From Ramlibacter pinisoli (lineage in GTDB: Bacteria; Pseudomonadota; Gammaproteobacteria; Burkholderiales; Burkholderiaceae_C): a stretch of DNA of 64,000 nucleotides. The DNA lies in the NCBI RefSeq assembly GCF_009758015.1, contig NZ_WSEL01000009.1, positions 1,054,001 through 1,118,000 on the forward strand. Direction: 5' to 3'. The stretch's first letter is position 1. Each line of letters opens with the position of its first letter. Positions 36,232 through 45,479 of this stretch are shown piece by piece. Under the pieces are notes generated by a model that did not search any database, was not told the DNA's origin, and saw only the letters and a program-made list of their open reading frames with translations. The translations under genes were made by a program, and so were the position numbers.

Positions 36232-36894
36232 ATGCACGGTGAGACCGTGAGCAACCTCGACCTCTTCACGGACGCAGAGCCGGCCCCAGTCGAACACCTG
36301 GGCACCCACGCGTACGTGCTGCGCTCATTCGCGCAGCCTGGGCACGACCTGCTCGCCGGCGTCGAGGCGGTCGTCCTGGACGCACCCTTCCGACACATGG
36401 TGACACCCGGCGGATACACCATGTCCGTTGCGCTGACCAACTGCGGCCGCCTTGGCTGGACGACAGACCCCAGTGGCTACCGCTACACGGCGCAGGATCC
36501 GCTGACCGGCCGCCCGTGGCCAGCCATGCCCAGTGCCTTCGCGCAAGTTGCGAGGGCGGCTGCGCGTGCCGCGGGGTTCGACAGCTTCGAACCGGACGCT
36601 TGCCTGGTGAACCGGTATCTGCCGGGTGCGCGGCTGAGCCTGCACCAGGACAAGGACGAGCTTGATTACTCGGCGCCCATCGTGTCCGTGTCCCTGGGCA
36701 TGGCCGCCACCTTCCTCTTCGGTGGGAAGACCCGGTCGGAGCCGACTGCCAAGGTGCACCTGCGGCACGGCGACGTGGTGGTCTGGGGCGGCGAGGACCG
36801 GCTGCGCTACCACGGGGTCGCGCCGCTGAAGGACGTTCCCCATCCGCTCCTCGGAGCCCAACGGATCAACCTCACGTTCCGCAAGGCGGGATGA
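36232..36894 (+). CDS. alkB: Alpha-ketoglutarate-dependent DNA repair dioxygenase AlkB
   Basis: A 220-residue Fe(II)/2-oxoglutarate dioxygenase that demethylates 1-methyladenine and 3-methylcytosine in DNA. Iron ligands are H138, D140 (LHQDKDE) and H194 (RYHGV), and the 2OG-binding arginines are R211 and R217 (RINLTFR). The nucleotide-lid region (GGYTMSVALTNCG) is typical of true AlkB. An in-frame GTG at 36247 with a GGTGAG site is an alternative start. It is a single gene without an ada partner here. Confidence 0.93.
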   Translation: MHGETVSNLDLFTDAEPAPVEHLGTHAYVLRSFAQPGHDLLAGVEAVVLDAPFRHMVTPGGYTMSVALTNCGRLGWTTDPSGYRYTAQDPLTGRPWPAMPSAFAQVARAAARAAGFDSFEPDACLVNRYLPGARLSLHQDKDELDYSAPIVSVSLGMAATFLFGGKTRSEPTAKVHLRHGDVVVWGGEDRLRYHGVAPLKDVPHPLLGAQRINLTFRKAG

Positions 36895-36947
36895 TTCACG
36901 ACTGCGAAAGTCTCGCTCCTCTTGACTCAGCCCCGCACACGGGCTCC

Positions 36948-38000
36948 CTAGCCCCTTGAGCCAGGCCGCGTGCGAACCAACTGCCGCAGGAAAAATTCGG
37001 TCACCGCGACGTTCAGCCGCGCCACTTCGGCTTCGCGGCGGAAGTCCGGCGGATCCGCCACCAGCGCGCCCACCGCGCCGGACAGATCCGGGGGCAGCGG
37101 GCTCAACAACGCACCGTGGCCGCCCGCCGGGAGGCCGAGCAGGTGCACGCACCGTCCACACTGGGCGAGCACGGCGTCACTGTGAAAGCGCGGGACAAGC
37201 CAGCGGTCGGCTCCTGCTGAAACGATGCCCAGCGCCGCGACGGGATGGCGCAGGGAGTCGGGATCGAAGTCGGCGGCAAACGGAACGCCGGCGACGATCG
37301 CGGTGATGCGCGGGTCGACATGGCCATACCACGCGGTGTCTGCCAGCTTCGTGCCGAGCACGATCCGCACGATGGCCTTCTTGACCCCGTCGAGGAGCCC
37401 GCCATCCAGTGACCACGAAGGACCGGCGCACGTGTGGAAATCCCGTTCGAGGTGTTCCTGGCAGTGGGCGAGCAGCCGCGACGGCGACCATCTCCCTCCC
37501 GCCAGGGTCAGCGCCGTGTGTCCACCGGCAGACATGCCGAACATGCCCACCGCATCGAAGTCCAGTGTCTGGCTCCAGCGCGGCTCCTGCGCGAGACGGT
37601 CGATCGCCCGGCTCACCTCCAGTGGCCTGCGCCTCCAGCTGACAGGCCCGGAGTCGCCGTGGCTGCGGGCGTTGTCGCCCTGGTGCTCCGGCAGGGCAAC
37701 GGTGAACCCGGCGCCCACCAGTGCGCGGGCCAGGTCGACGTGCACCCACGGAGACGACGGAGATCCGTGCGAGATGACCACCAGGCGGTGGTTGCCAGGA
37801 GATGGCGGCCCTTCAGATGCTGCATCGAACCGGAATGCGCCACGGGCCACCGCGCCTTCAGCCCCCTCGGAGGGGTAGAAGACGGTGACGGGACCCGAGA
37901 CTGCATCGGCGGGAAGCTCCGCCAGTCCCATCCCAGCCTGTGCGCTGGGCACGACCAGGACGGCAGCCAGGAGGACGATCGACTGGAGGACGTGGCTCAC
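36948..38000 (-). CDS. Secreted alpha/beta-hydrolase (dienelactone hydrolase/PAF-AH-like)
   Basis: A 350-residue exported hydrolase. The chosen GTG start gives a clean signal peptide (SHVLQSIVLLAAVLVVPSAQA). The catalytic serine lies in GMSAGG, an aspartate probably in SAGADRWL and the histidine in AGGHGALL; the oxyanion region is VISHGSPSS. The longer frame to 38123 adds an arginine-rich leader that does not look coding. Substrate is unknown; the family includes platelet-activating-factor acetylhydrolase-like esterases. Confidence 0.78.
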   Translation of the reverse strand: MSHVLQSIVLLAAVLVVPSAQAGMGLAELPADAVSGPVTVFYPSEGAEGAVARGAFRFDAASEGPPSPGNHRLVVISHGSPSSPWVHVDLARALVGAGFTVALPEHQGDNARSHGDSGPVSWRRRPLEVSRAIDRLAQEPRWSQTLDFDAVGMFGMSAGGHTALTLAGGRWSPSRLLAHCQEHLERDFHTCAGPSWSLDGGLLDGVKKAIVRIVLGTKLADTAWYGHVDPRITAIVAGVPFAADFDPDSLRHPVAALGIVSAGADRWLVPRFHSDAVLAQCGRCVHLLGLPAGGHGALLSPLPPDLSGAVGALVADPPDFRREAEVARLNVAVTEFFLRQLVRTRPGSRG

Positions 38001-38074
38001 GGCAGAGACCAGGCGGGGAACAGCCGAGTGACTGCTGATCAACTGGTGGAGATCCGATGCAGGCGAGTGCGCGC

Positions 38075-38272
38075 TCAAGCCGCGGCCGGCGCGCACCCGC
38101 ACCGGCAGCCGGCCGCGGCGCATTCACAGCCGCAGCCACAGCCGCAGCCGACCGGGCAAGCGCAGGGAGCACCGGCTGGCCGTTCGCCCGTCGCCCGGCC
38201 CTGGCAGCCGCAGGCACAGCCGTTGCCGGGGCACTGGGTGCAGGGGCAGGAAGAAGCATCACGTTGGTTCAT
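38075..38272 (-). CDS. Metallothionein-like cysteine-rich protein
   Basis: A 65-residue protein with 16 cysteines, mostly as CxC pairs (CPCTQC, CACGC, CACPVGCGCGCGCEC, CRCGC), and almost no hydrophobic residues. A linker of about 13 residues (GRATGERPAGAP) splits it into two cysteine domains, as in bacterial metallothioneins. It starts at ATG 38272 with CGGAG about seven bases ahead. It would bind Cu(I), Zn or Cd in the cytoplasm; histidines are absent, unlike cyanobacterial SmtA. It does not share the SmtA or MymT sequence, so the family is unassigned. It is a standalone gene between the hydrolase and a methyltransferase. Confidence 0.75.
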   Translation of the reverse strand: MNQRDASSCPCTQCPGNGCACGCQGRATGERPAGAPCACPVGCGCGCGCECAAAGCRCGCAPAAA

Positions 38273-38409
38273 GGAAGTCTCCGAAGAAAGGGTTGCGAAC
38301 GAGTCGGTTCGTGCAACGGATTCTGCGGAGGGCCGGCTTTGCGGGCTTGAATGAAGGGGCTGACTTTCATGCAACCTGGCGCGGCCGTGCTGCGAATCGC
38401 CAGCCAGGC

Positions 38410-39252
38410 TCACCCGGGCCTGGCTGCGTGGATCAGCGCCCCTGCGAGCACTCCGCCCTGGTAGAGCCCGACGAAATGCGCGTACGCCCTGTCGTAGCGC
38501 TCGAAGTGCTCGCGCCCCAGGCGCGCCACGGTCTGGGACTCCAGCGACCGGTACATGGCGTGCCGCTCGACCAGGATGCGCGTCCATTCCTCGGTGAGAT
38601 CGACCAGCCGGACGACCTCCATCCCACACGAGCGCAGCTGCTGCGCGTAACCGTCCTGCGTGGCGATGTCCGAGAACGCCATGCCGTCGAACAGGCGTTG
38701 CGCATCGCGGTCCGACAGGTTCCCCCGGTGCAGGATGTCCGAGTACACCAGCCGGCCGGCCGGGCGCAGCACTCGCGCGCACTCGGCGAGCAGTCGCGGC
38801 TTGTCAGGAATATGGGCGAAGGATTCCTGCGCCATGGCGAGCGTGAACGATGCATCGCCGAACGGCATGGCCAGCGCATCGCCGTGCACGAAACGCACGG
38901 AGCCCGACAGCCCGGCAACCCGCGTGAGCTCGGTCGCCCCCTCCACGCGGCTGGCCGTGAGGTCCAGTCCGGTCACGTCGCAACCGGTCTTCCACGCCAG
39001 GTAGCGTGCCGGGCCACCCATGCCGCTGCAGACGTCGAGGACGAGGTCGTCGGCCCGCACCGCTGCCTCGGCGATGAGCCGGTCGGTCGCGGCGGTGCCG
39101 CCGTAGTGATCCTGGTCATGCTGCTGCAGCACGTCCTCCGTGATCGCGTCCGGGCCAATGCCGCGGGCGGCGACCGCGTCCAGGATCTGCCTGGCGTTGA
39201 TCGGGTGGAAGTCGTAGAAGCGCTCGACTGCATTCACGCGTGCATCGCTCAT
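38410..39252 (-). CDS. SAM-dependent methyltransferase
   Basis: A 280-residue class I methyltransferase. The SAM-binding motif I is LVLDVCSGMGGPARYLA, motif II is VTGLDLT, and the post-motif region reads FVHGDALAMPFGDASF. It resembles UbiE/sarcosine-dimethylglycine methyltransferase-type enzymes (HYGG near the N-terminus). ATG 39252 has AAGGG five bases upstream. The substrate is not deducible. Confidence 0.85.
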   Translation of the reverse strand: MSDARVNAVERFYDFHPINARQILDAVAARGIGPDAITEDVLQQHDQDHYGGTAATDRLIAEAAVRADDLVLDVCSGMGGPARYLAWKTGCDVTGLDLTASRVEGATELTRVAGLSGSVRFVHGDALAMPFGDASFTLAMAQESFAHIPDKPRLLAECARVLRPAGRLVYSDILHRGNLSDRDAQRLFDGMAFSDIATQDGYAQQLRSCGMEVVRLVDLTEEWTRILVERHAMYRSLESQTVARLGREHFERYDRAYAHFVGLYQGGVLAGALIHAARPG

Positions 39253-39435
39253 GCGGCCCTTGTAGCAGGCTGCCGTGGCGACGAGAAGAGACGACCCACG
39301 CACGGTCCGGTTTGGCCGTGCAAGTCTTTCGCTGAATTGCTGCCGCCACATCGGAAGCCTCGAGCAACTCGTTGTTCCGACAGAGGCGGGACGAGCTCAA
39401 CCTGAGCCCCGCCATGGCGGGCCATGCCCCGATCG

Positions 39436-39852
39436 TCAGTCGCGTTGCAGCGCGAACGCGACCGGCTGGGCGTGGTGCCACACCAGCTGCACGCGCAGCT
39501 GCCGCGCGGCAGTGCCGGTCGGAACGGTGAAGCGACACGAGAGCGCATCGCCGCCGGCATCGCCTTCGAACCGGTCCCGGCTGCCCTCGGCGCACGCCAC
39601 GGGCTGCCCGTCGAGGGCTGCCGCGAGGACGGCTCTCGAGTCGTCGTGCACGCCTTCGAAAACCACGTGCAGGCGCAGCACCTGCGCCGTCGGCGCCGGG
39701 ACGATCTCGCACCGCAGCTGGGCGTTGTCGAAGCTGGCCTGGGCCGTCGTGCACGGCACGGTGGTGCCGGGTCTTTCCGCGGCGGCGCGACCGGCCGGAA
39801 GGACGGCGATCAGGGAGCAGGCGAGCGCGAGGCGCAGGGGGAAAGGCGACAC
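39436..39852 (-). CDS. Small secreted protein
   Basis: A 138-residue protein with a signal peptide (SPFPLRLALACSLIAVLPAG, cut near AAA-ER). The mature part is beta-rich with four cysteines (VPCTTA, LRCEIV, VACAEG, LSCRFT) that could form two disulfides. GTG 39852 is chosen because it places the hydrophobic stretch at the N-terminus; ATG 39915 is possible. Family unknown. The frame continues open far upstream, but that is antisense to other genes. Confidence 0.55.
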   Translation of the reverse strand: MSPFPLRLALACSLIAVLPAGRAAAERPGTTVPCTTAQASFDNAQLRCEIVPAPTAQVLRLHVVFEGVHDDSRAVLAAALDGQPVACAEGSRDRFEGDAGGDALSCRFTVPTGTAARQLRVQLVWHHAQPVAFALQRD

Positions 39853-40002
39853 GGGCGCCGACTCTAGCCGGGGACCGTGACAGGAGCGTGGCGGCTCGCT
39901 TCGCGGGACTGTCATCGGTTTGCAACGGCCGGGCTGCACAGTCGCGGCCGTTGTGCGGTGCAAGCGCCGCGCAGGACGAACCAACACCCAGGAGAAGAGC
40001 CC

Positions 40003-40482
40003 ATGACGAAGTTCCCCCTCAACGCACTGGCCTGCCTCGCCGCGGCGGCCCTGCTCGCCGGTTGCGGCGGCGGCGGTGGCAGCGATGGTGGCGGCAGCAC
40101 GGCCGGCACCACCGAACAGACCACCGGCGTCACCGTGTACGCCTCCATCCTCAATCAGCTCGGCACCCTCACAGGCTTGAACAGCACCGCGGTCGCCGCG
40201 GCGTTCGACGATGCCTACCTGGACAGCGGCATGACGAAGAAGCAGGTCCTCGACGCCCTGGGTGGCGAGGCCGCCGCGATGGCGGCCGCCGCCGACCACT
40301 CGCTCTTCCCGCAGGTCACGCTGACCGACGCCCAGGTGAGCAACTGCGACAGCAAGAACGTCTGCACCCTGACCGCAACGATCACCAACGGCGACGTCGA
40401 CACCACCGCCGTGCAGTTCAGCACCAAGGTGCTCAACGTCAACGGAACGTACCGGCTGCTGGGCGACCAGCTCGCCAGCTGA
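40003..40482 (+). CDS. Small lipoprotein of unknown function
   Basis: A 159-residue lipoprotein: signal MTKFPLNALACLAAAALLAG, lipobox LLAGC, then a glycine- and serine-rich spacer. The mature part has a single pair of cysteines (SNCDSKNVC). A GGAGAAG site precedes the ATG. It lies 36 bases upstream of the secreted PHP-type protein and is probably made with it. Confidence 0.75.
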   Translation: MTKFPLNALACLAAAALLAGCGGGGGSDGGGSTAGTTEQTTGVTVYASILNQLGTLTGLNSTAVAAAFDDAYLDSGMTKKQVLDALGGEAAAMAAAADHSLFPQVTLTDAQVSNCDSKNVCTLTATITNGDVDTTAVQFSTKVLNVNGTYRLLGDQLAS

Positions 40483-40518
40483 CAGGCACCCGCCCCCACA
40501 GGACAAGGAACAACGACG

Positions 40519-42723
40519 ATGAAGACCCAATTCACCCGCAGCGAGATCGCCCTGGCCACCAGCGCCCTGCTGGCCGCTGCCGCCCTGGCGTCCCACGCAC
40601 CGGCGAGCGCCGCCGACAAGGCCAGCGCCAAGGCTGCCGGCACCTACGTGACCGGCGACTTCCACAACCACACGACCTGCTCCGACGGCCAGATCTCGAT
40701 GAAGAAGCTGATCGGCAAGGCCGTCGGCACCTGGAACCTCGACTGGTTCGTGCAGGCGGACCACGGCGGCAGCAGCGCCAAGAACTGCACGCTGGCCGAG
40801 GACCCGATCGAGCCGGTGGCGCCCGCGCTGGGCCTGCCGACCAGCAACACCGGCCCCTGGCCCCCGGCGACGTATCCGGGCATTTCCAGCGGCGTCACCG
40901 GCGGCCAGCCCGCCGCGTCCGGCAAGGGTCCGCAGCAGTCCTGGCAAGCCACGCTGCCGGGCGGCGTGGCCGCGATCAAGGGCGACGGCACCGCCAACCC
41001 CAAGGCGATGTGGCGCTGGCAGGAGATCAAGGAATTCCAGTACCCGGTGGCCGAGGCCGAAGGCCGGGCGCGCCAGAAGCCGGTGTGGATCGGCGTGGAG
41101 CAGAACGCTCCCGGCCACGAGCACATCTCGACGACGGTGCTCAAGGGCCAGCTGCCGTGGCCCAATGCCGGCGTGGCCGGCAACGCCACGCTGCAGGCGC
41201 AGTACGAATACTGCTTCGACCGCAGCGACAGCGACACCAGCCGCGGCGCCGAGAACCAGTGGGACTGCGCGGTGACCGGCAGCACCCTGAACGCGTCGCT
41301 CGACGCCACCGCCCGCAAGCTGACGGGCGCGACCTCCGGCGACACCAACAACTCCGGCAACGGCGGCCACCTGAAGACGCTGGAAGGCATCAAGTGGATG
41401 GCCGAGAAGGCGCCCACCACCTCGTACTTCGTGCCGGCCCACCTGGAGCGTCCCGGCCCGTTCAACCCGACCGGCAATGGCGGCTACAACATCGAGCACC
41501 TGCGCGACTTCAACAACACGGGCCCGCAGATCGCCTTCGGCTTCGAGTCCATGCCGGGCCACCAGGCCGCGGCCAACCGCGGTGAGTACGGTCCCACCAT
41601 CACCGGCGGCGTGACCGGCGGCTTCCCCAACTCCACGGGCGGCGGCACCTACGGCGGCACCGGCATCATGTCCGCGCAGGTCGGCGGCGTCTGGGACGCA
41701 CTGCTGGGCGAGGGCCGCAACTGGTGGTTCTTCGCCAGCTCCGACTACCACAACCGCGGCAGCTTCGGCCCCGACCAGCGCGAGAGCAACCAGGACTTCC
41801 AGCCCGGCGAATACCAGAAGACCCACGTGATGGTGCGCAAGGGCGCGAACAACCTGGCCGCGGAGGGCATCATCGACGGCCTGCGGTCGGGCAACGCCTG
41901 GGCCACCAGCGGCGACCTGATCGACCGCCTGGCCTTCGTGGTGTGCACCCGCAATCCCGCCGTTCCGTCCAGCGCGTTCAAGTCGCTGGTCGAGAAGGCG
42001 GCGGCCAACGCGGTGGCCAAGGGCGGCGAGGTCCGCATCGACGGCTGTGCCACGATGGGCGAGAAGTTGGTGGTGCGCCAGGGCGTCGAGCTGATGGTGG
42101 GCATTGCCGTGCGGGACCCGCAGGGCACCAACAACTCGCCCTACACGTTCGCCAACCCGTCGCTGCGGCAGATCGGCGCCACGCAGCCGCTGAACGCGCC
42201 GGTGCTGGACCACGTCGATCTGATCGGCGGCAACGTGACCGGCTACCGTGCGACCACCGACGCGAACTACAAGGGCACCATCGTGCCGAACGTCGCGACC
42301 GGCCTGCTCACGCCGAACGGCAACACGGGCGGCGCGCGCAACGACAGCACCACGGTCCGGAAGGTGTTCAACGCGAACAACTGGACGGCCCTGGCCGACG
42401 GCGTGCGCGTGATGAGCTACAAGGTGTCGGGCGTCACGGCGTCGCAGTACTTCCGCCTGCGCGGCACCAACCTGCCGCCCGCGACGCCCAACGAGACCGA
42501 TGCCGACGGCAACCCGATCCTGGACTTCAAGGTGTCGCCCAACGACCAGGCGGTCGCGGGCACCATCCCCTGCAACGACGCCGGCTGCCCGACGCACCTG
42601 CGGACCGTGGGTGGCGTGAAGTACTCCAGCTTCGACGTCGCCGCCTGGGCCGACCTCTGGTTCTACAGCAACCCGGTCTTCGTGCAGGTCAGCGGCGGCA
42701 CCGTCGTCGCCGGCGCGCACTGA
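40519..42723 (+). CDS. Secreted PHP-type metal-dependent phosphoesterase-like protein
   Basis: A 734-residue exported protein. A signal peptide (to about residue 32) is followed by a PHP-type start GDFHNHTTCSDG (46-57), the loop VQADHGG with D81-H82, and later candidate metal ligands in VPAHLE and SSDYHNRG. The size and the insert rich in glycine, asparagine and threonine differ from cytoplasmic PHP enzymes and recall the secreted DUF3604-like group. It probably hydrolyses a phosphoester or similar bond outside the cytoplasm; the substrate is unknown. An AAGGAA site lies upstream. Confidence 0.7.
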   Translation: MKTQFTRSEIALATSALLAAAALASHAPASAADKASAKAAGTYVTGDFHNHTTCSDGQISMKKLIGKAVGTWNLDWFVQADHGGSSAKNCTLAEDPIEPVAPALGLPTSNTGPWPPATYPGISSGVTGGQPAASGKGPQQSWQATLPGGVAAIKGDGTANPKAMWRWQEIKEFQYPVAEAEGRARQKPVWIGVEQNAPGHEHISTTVLKGQLPWPNAGVAGNATLQAQYEYCFDRSDSDTSRGAENQWDCAVTGSTLNASLDATARKLTGATSGDTNNSGNGGHLKTLEGIKWMAEKAPTTSYFVPAHLERPGPFNPTGNGGYNIEHLRDFNNTGPQIAFGFESMPGHQAAANRGEYGPTITGGVTGGFPNSTGGGTYGGTGIMSAQVGGVWDALLGEGRNWWFFASSDYHNRGSFGPDQRESNQDFQPGEYQKTHVMVRKGANNLAAEGIIDGLRSGNAWATSGDLIDRLAFVVCTRNPAVPSSAFKSLVEKAAANAVAKGGEVRIDGCATMGEKLVVRQGVELMVGIAVRDPQGTNNSPYTFANPSLRQIGATQPLNAPVLDHVDLIGGNVTGYRATTDANYKGTIVPNVATGLLTPNGNTGGARNDSTTVRKVFNANNWTALADGVRVMSYKVSGVTASQYFRLRGTNLPPATPNETDADGNPILDFKVSPNDQAVAGTIPCNDAGCPTHLRTVGGVKYSSFDVAAWADLWFYSNPVFVQVSGGTVVAGAH

Positions 42724-42733
42724 GCGGGGCCTC

Positions 42734-42768
42734 GTGCCGGCCCGTGCGCACCGCGCACGGGCCGGCAC
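42734..42768 (+). terminator. Strong hairpin after the PHP-type gene
   Basis: A perfect 16-bp inverted repeat, GTGCCGGCCCGTGCGC with its complement, around a 3-base loop, begins 11 bases after the stop codon. It is followed by CTCCTTTCTCT, a mild pyrimidine tract. It should stop or slow transcription or protect the 3' end of the mRNA. Confidence 0.7.
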
Positions 42769-42803
42769 CGTCGGGCGCGCCAGCGCGCCACTCCTTTCTC
42801 TAG

Positions 42804-45479
42804 ATGGACCCGGACACCGTCCGGGCTTTGCTTTTGGACCGTTCCTCCGTCCTGCATGAGAGCGCCGCAGCGGCGCCCTCCCCTTCCTTCTCCGGCCACG
42901 CAGCCACCGCGGGCCTGGCGCTGCCGGCCCTGCTGCTCGTGCTCTCGGGCGCTTGCGGACTCGCCTGGCAACTCGTCTGGACAGCCGGCTTCGGCATCGC
43001 GCTCGGCCACGAGCTGGTCGCCGTCCTGGCCGTGCTCGGCGCCTTCTTCGGCGGCCTCGCCGGTGGTGCCTGGGCCCTGGCCGCGCGCATCGAGCGCAGC
43101 ACGCGTCCGGCGCTCTGGTATGCAGCGCTGGAGGCCGCGACCGGCCTGTGGGGCCTGGCCGTGGTGCTGCTGGCCCCGTCGCTGCTGGGCGCGCTGGCCC
43201 GCTGGATCGGGCCGCAACCGGCCGCCTGGGTGCATGGCGCCACGGCGCTGGTCGTGCCCCTGGTGCTGTTGCTGCCGGCCACGCTGGCCATGGGCGCGAC
43301 GCTGCCCGCGCTCGAGCGGCAGCTGCGCGGCAGCGGCCTGCCCGTGCTGCCGGCCCTGTACGCCGCCAACACGGCCGGTGCGCTGGTCGGGCTGCTGCTG
43401 GCCGTCTTCGTGAGCCTGCCCGGCGCCGGCCTGCGCGCCACCGCGATCGGCTGCGCCCTGGCCAACGTCGCCTGTACGCTGCTGGCCCTGTTGCTCTGGG
43501 GCCGCACGCGCATCGCGGTGCCGTCGGCGCCGGCACCGACGCGGTTCGTCCTTGGCCGCACCGGCTGGCGGCTGCTGCTGACCGGCCTGCTGGGCATCGG
43601 GCACGAGGTGCTGGCCCTGCGCGTCCTGGCGCAGGTGTGCGAGAACACCGTCTATACCTATGCCGTGCTGCTGGCCACGTTCCTGCTCGGCACGGCGGCG
43701 GGGGCCGCGCTGTGGCGGCGCGCCGGCGTGCCGTCGCAGGCGTGGCCGGAGCGGATCGATCGCCTGCTGCTGGGCGTCGCCGTGGCGGTCCTCGCCGGCG
43801 GCCTGGCGCTGTTCGGCGCCGACCGGCTGGCCACGTTGCCCGTGGCGTGGTTCGGTCCTGGCTTCGGCCCCGCGCTGCTCGGCGAGGCACTGGCCGGCGC
43901 GGCCGCGATGCTCCTGCCGGCGCTGGCGATGGGCGCGCTGTTCTCGGCCCTGTGCCAGCAGGCCCAGGCCGAGGGCTGGCCGCTGGGCCGCGCAATCGGT
44001 CTCAACACGCTCGGCGCCGCGCTCGCGCCGGTCCTCGTGGGGGCGTGGCTCGCGCCGCTGCTGGGGGCGCGGCTGGTGCTCGCGCTGCTCGTGGCCGGGT
44101 ACATGGCCCTGTGCTCCGCGCGCAGCTGGCAGCGGCCGCGCGGCGCCGTGGTGGTGGCCGTGGCGGCAGCGGTCGCCCTGGTCGGGCCGCCGCTGCGCTT
44201 CATCGACGTGCCGGAGGGCGGTCGGGTGCTGTTCGAGCACGACGGCGCGATGGCGGCCGTGAGCGTGGTCGCGGATGCCGACGACGTGGCCCGCCTGCAC
44301 ATCAACAACCGGGTGCAGGAGGGCAGCACGGCCGGTGGCGTGGTCGAGGTGCGGCTCGCGCAGATCCCGCTGATGCTGCACGGCGGCCCCGAGCGTGCCT
44401 TGTTCCTGGGCCTCGGCACCGGCTACACCGCGCATGCCGCCGCGCTCGATCCCCGCGTGCACGTGCGCGCGGTCGAACTGCTGCCCGACGTGGTGCGGGC
44501 CTCGCAGCTGTTCATGCTGCGCCCGGCCGCGCCGCGTGCGGCGCATCCGGTCGACATCGTCGCGGCCGATGCGAGGCGCTGGGTCCAGGCGGACGACGCC
44601 CGCTACGACGTGGTGGTGGCGGACCTGTTCCATCCGGCCCGCAGCGGCGCCGGCAACCTGTACACCGTGGAGCACTTCCGCGCCGTGCGGGAGCGGCTGG
44701 CGCCGGGTGGCCTGTTCTGCCAGTGGCTCGCGCTGCACCAGATGGACGTGACCACGCTGCGCAGCATCGTGGCCGCCTTCCTGCAGGTCTACCCCGACGC
44801 GATCGCCGTGCTGGCGAGCAACGGGTTGGATTCGCCCGTCGTCGGGCTCGTGGGCCGCCCGGACCGGCCCGTGTGGCGGGTGCAGGACGTGGCCGAACGC
44901 CCGGCCGCGCCGGCGCCGGCACTGGGCGCCGCGCTGCGCCTCGCGCACCTGGATGGCCGCTACGCCGTGCTGGGCTCGGTGCTGGCCGACGCCGCCGGCC
45001 TGCGCCGGCTGGCCGGCGACGCGCCGGCCAACACCGACGACCTGCCGGTGGTGGCGCACCGTGCCGCGCGCACCGACTACGCGCCCGAGGCCGCGCCGCG
45101 CGAGCGCCTGCAGGCGTTGCTGCAGATCCTGCCGCCCGTGCCGGCCGGCGTGCTGGCAGCGGCCGATCCCGAGCGGGAGCGGCTCGCGGCGTACTGGCGC
45201 GCCCGTTCACGCTACCTGGCGCTCGGCGCGCAGGTGCGCCCCGACCCCGACCCGCGCGTGATGCTCGACCGGCTGGCCCCGCCGCTCGTGGAGCTGCTGA
45301 CGGCGAGCCCCGAGTTCCAGCCGGCAGCCGACGCCCTGGAAGGAATCGCGCGCAGCCTGCAGGCGGACAACTACCCGCTGTCGCAGCAGGTGCTGGCCCG
45401 GGTGCGCGAGCTGCAGGGCAGCGCCGCGCCCGCAGCCGTCCCCGCCCCGGAACAGAACCCGATCCCCTCCCACCCATGA
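42804..45479 (+). CDS. Membrane-bound spermidine-synthase-like protein
   Basis: An 891-residue protein. About 13 hydrophobic helices occupy residues 35-470, and a SpeE-like methyltransferase-fold domain follows: LFLGLGTGYTAHAAAL, VRAVELLPDVV, AADARRW, VVVADLFHP, and then NLYTVEHF and LAPGGLFCQWLALHQM. The aminopropyltransferase aspartate region is altered, so polyamine synthesis is not assured. ATG 42804 has no ribosome site and a terminator-like hairpin follows it directly, so the true start may be further on (GTG or TTG). The stop overlaps the PPIase start (ATGA). Confidence 0.75.
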   Translation: MDPDTVRALLLDRSSVLHESAAAAPSPSFSGHAATAGLALPALLLVLSGACGLAWQLVWTAGFGIALGHELVAVLAVLGAFFGGLAGGAWALAARIERSTRPALWYAALEAATGLWGLAVVLLAPSLLGALARWIGPQPAAWVHGATALVVPLVLLLPATLAMGATLPALERQLRGSGLPVLPALYAANTAGALVGLLLAVFVSLPGAGLRATAIGCALANVACTLLALLLWGRTRIAVPSAPAPTRFVLGRTGWRLLLTGLLGIGHEVLALRVLAQVCENTVYTYAVLLATFLLGTAAGAALWRRAGVPSQAWPERIDRLLLGVAVAVLAGGLALFGADRLATLPVAWFGPGFGPALLGEALAGAAAMLLPALAMGALFSALCQQAQAEGWPLGRAIGLNTLGAALAPVLVGAWLAPLLGARLVLALLVAGYMALCSARSWQRPRGAVVVAVAAAVALVGPPLRFIDVPEGGRVLFEHDGAMAAVSVVADADDVARLHINNRVQEGSTAGGVVEVRLAQIPLMLHGGPERALFLGLGTGYTAHAAALDPRVHVRAVELLPDVVRASQLFMLRPAAPRAAHPVDIVAADARRWVQADDARYDVVVADLFHPARSGAGNLYTVEHFRAVRERLAPGGLFCQWLALHQMDVTTLRSIVAAFLQVYPDAIAVLASNGLDSPVVGLVGRPDRPVWRVQDVAERPAAPAPALGAALRLAHLDGRYAVLGSVLADAAGLRRLAGDAPANTDDLPVVAHRAARTDYAPEAAPRERLQALLQILPPVPAGVLAAADPERERLAAYWRARSRYLALGAQVRPDPDPRVMLDRLAPPLVELLTASPEFQPAADALEGIARSLQADNYPLSQQVLARVRELQGSAAPAAVPAPEQNPIPSHP
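42809..42835 (+). terminator. Intrinsic terminator-like hairpin at the start of the SpeE-like gene
   Basis: CCCGGAC-ACC-GTCCGGG forms a perfect 7-bp stem with a 3-base loop, followed directly by CTTTGCTTTT. This is the best intrinsic-terminator shape in the window, yet it lies within the first codons of the frame that begins at 42804. Either the gene starts later or it is subject to attenuation. Confidence 0.55.

Noticed and set aside
39436..43995. A 1519-codon minus-strand open frame
   Set aside because: Almost all of it is antisense to the lipoprotein, PHP-type and SpeE-like genes. Only its last 139 codons, which start with a signal peptide, were kept as a small secreted protein.
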